NCBI RefSeq assembly: GCF_003688595.1
Contig: NZ_RCWT01000012.1
Coordinates: forward strand, 186,001-250,000
Direction of reading: 5' to 3'
Source of the DNA: Sphingomonas sp. PP-F2F-G114-C0414
GTDB taxonomy: Bacteria > Pseudomonadota > Alphaproteobacteria > Sphingomonadales > Sphingomonadaceae
DNA length: 64,000 nt
The notes under the pieces are model-generated. The model ran no database searches. It was not told the origin of the DNA and saw only the letters and a program-made list of their open reading frames with translations. Of the stretch, positions 63,206-64,000 are shown piece by piece (the first letter of the stretch is position 1; each line of letters begins with the position of its first letter). Position numbers and translations under genes: made by a program.

Positions 63206-63287
63206 CGTCATCCTGACGAAGTTCAGGATCCAGGATAATGTAGGGCGACGTTTTTGGCTCTGGGTCCTGACTTTCGTCAGGATGACG
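63206..63287. repeat. TGGCTCTGGATCCTGACTTT-type inverted repeat, copy 5
   Basis: Left arm CGTCATCCTGACGAAGTTCAGGATCC (63206-, in parts), right arm TGGCTCTGGGTCC (63255) to GATGACG (63287). It lies upstream of the MBL-fold gene, together with the next palindrome, in the 203-base gap before trcR. Confidence 0.9.
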
Positions 63288-63315
63288 ATCGGGGGGAACG
63301 TGCGCCACCCCCTGC

Positions 63316-63337
63316 CCCCTCCCGCTGGCGGGAGGGG
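63316..63337. repeat. CCCCTCCCGC palindrome
   Basis: CCCCTCCCGC (63316-63325), TG, GCGGGAGGGG (63328-63337), a perfect stem, 8 bases after the trcR stop. It is the same unit as at 35520-35541 and 15691-15713. Confidence 0.9.
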
Positions 63338-63345
63338 ACGTGCGG

Positions 63346-64000
63346 TCAGCGCTTGAAAGGGTCGTCGAAGAGCGGCTTGACGGGAAGGACGCCGCCGTCT
63401 GCCACGAACTGTGCGTCCGCTGCCGCCTGGGTGCGCTCGGCGCGAAGCTGCTGGAGCAGCACCTCGCGGTCGCCTTCGAGGCGGGTGTCGGTCGGGGCTT
63501 CCATGCCGGCTGCCTTGGCCGCCTTCGCCACTGCCGCGTCGAGTTCACGCTGCGAGGTCAGGCCTAGCGTCACCGGGTCCTTCGGCGTGATGTTGGCGAT
63601 GTTCCAGTGGCTGCGGTCGCGGATCGCGGCGATCGTCGTGCGCGTCGTGCCGATCAGCAGCGAGATCGCGCCGTCGGTGATCTCCGGGTGGTTGCGGATG
63701 ATCCACGAGATGCCGTCGGGCTTGTCCTGCCGCTTCGAGACCGGCGTGTAGCGCGGGCCCTTGGTGCGGCGGACCTGCTCGGGGCCCTTGATCATCTTGA
63801 GCTGGTAATCGGGATCGGCGGCACCCTTGTCGATCTCGTCCTGCGTCACTTCATGCGCGCGGACCGGATCGCGACCGGTGAGCTTGGTCGAGGTCGTATC
63901 GTCGGCGATCGCCTGGATCTCGAGGATGTGCAGGCCGCAGAAGTCCGCGATCTGCTCGAAGCTGAGCGCGGTATTGTCGACCATCCAGGCGGCGGTCGCG
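63346..64000 (-). CDS. trcR: DUF1013/TrcR cell-cycle transcriptional regulator (start beyond window)
   Basis: The visible 218 residues match TrcR (DUF1013), a conserved alphaproteobacterial regulator linked to the CtrA/GcrA cell-cycle network. Landmarks are WMVDNTALSFEQIADFCGLHILEIQAIAD, ISWIIRNHPEITDGAISLLIGTTRTTIAAIRDRSHWN and NITPKDPVTLGLTSQRELD, in segments. The frame is open to the window edge (residues ATAAW before MVDNT), and homologues begin about a dozen residues further on, so the ATG at 63984 is internal and the true start lies beyond base 64000. The product name is from memory of the family. Confidence 0.85.
   Translation of the reverse strand, partial: ATAAWMVDNTALSFEQIADFCGLHILEIQAIADDTTSTKLTGRDPVRAHEVTQDEIDKGAADPDYQLKMIKGPEQVRRTKGPRYTPVSKRQDKPDGISWIIRNHPEITDGAISLLIGTTRTTIAAIRDRSHWNIANITPKDPVTLGLTSQRELDAAVAKAAKAAGMEAPTDTRLEGDREVLLQQLRAERTQAAADAQFVADGGVLPVKPLFDDPFKR

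Noticed and set aside
50968-63287. CRISPR array
   Set aside because: The repeated units are inverted, kilobases apart and lack regular spacers; no cas gene is present.

Overview
The window is a 64 kb, GC-rich (roughly two-thirds G+C by eye) chromosomal segment of an alphaproteobacterium, most probably a Sphingomonas or close relative in the Sphingomonadaceae. The evidence is the ribosomal-protein gene order, a TrcR/DUF1013 cell-cycle regulator at the right edge, a SapC-family protein, the PRISE-type reductase, and the many short palindromic repeats between genes that are common in sphingomonad genomes. It reads as chromosome backbone, not plasmid or phage. No rRNA, CRISPR array, intact insertion sequence or replication origin is visible.

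Layout. 1-9.6 kb: end of NAD kinase, tRNA-Asn, an orphan OmpR-type regulator, a frameshifted small gene, an AmpG-type muropeptide permease, a receiver-only regulator, rluB-rsmD (rRNA modification), an MHS-type permease and a two-component pair. 9.8-22.7 kb (minus strand): rpsJ to rplO, then secY and adk, i.e. the S10 and spc operons. Terminator-like hairpins sit exactly at the rpsQ/rplN and rplO/secY boundaries. 22.8-24.1 kb: a lower-GC DUF5677-like gene wedged between tuf and rpsJ. 24.3-29.1 kb (minus): rpsL-rpsG-fusA-tuf with a good promoter upstream and a strong terminator after tuf. 29.4-40.6 kb (plus, with minus-strand accessory genes between): tRNA-Trp, secE-nusG, rplK-rplA, rplJ-rplL. 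Separating these blocks are a secreted M48 protease cluster containing a gene with an in-frame stop, a helix-turn-helix-like protein with a palindromic repeat inside its reading frame, and a two-gene lipoprotein cassette.

40.7-64 kb: mostly metabolic, membrane and unknown genes: a DUF2975/XRE pair with a duplicated palindromic operator, a Pro/Thr-rich membrane protein, an amidohydrolase, a very large unknown exported protein, a PRISE reductase with a divergent HxlR regulator, zwf, a Na+/H+ antiporter, SapC, an FAD-linked oxidase, an RhlE-type helicase overlapping a thioredoxin-like gene, a GST, a Tat-exported dienelactone hydrolase-like protein, an MBL-fold hydrolase and the start-truncated trcR.

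The most unusual signal is a family of four roughly 90-base elements, each made of three hairpins with shared linker sequences (and in three copies the same TTTAC loop). They lie directly after the stop codons of nusG, rplA, rplL and fusA, on the coding strand each time. I know of no description of them. Other points of interest are the accessory genes inserted in the translation operons, a 90-residue Gly/Arg-rich extension on ribosomal protein S5, a candidate small RNA between tRNA-Trp and secE, and several families of dispersed palindromes, one of which has entered a coding sequence and one the spc operon.
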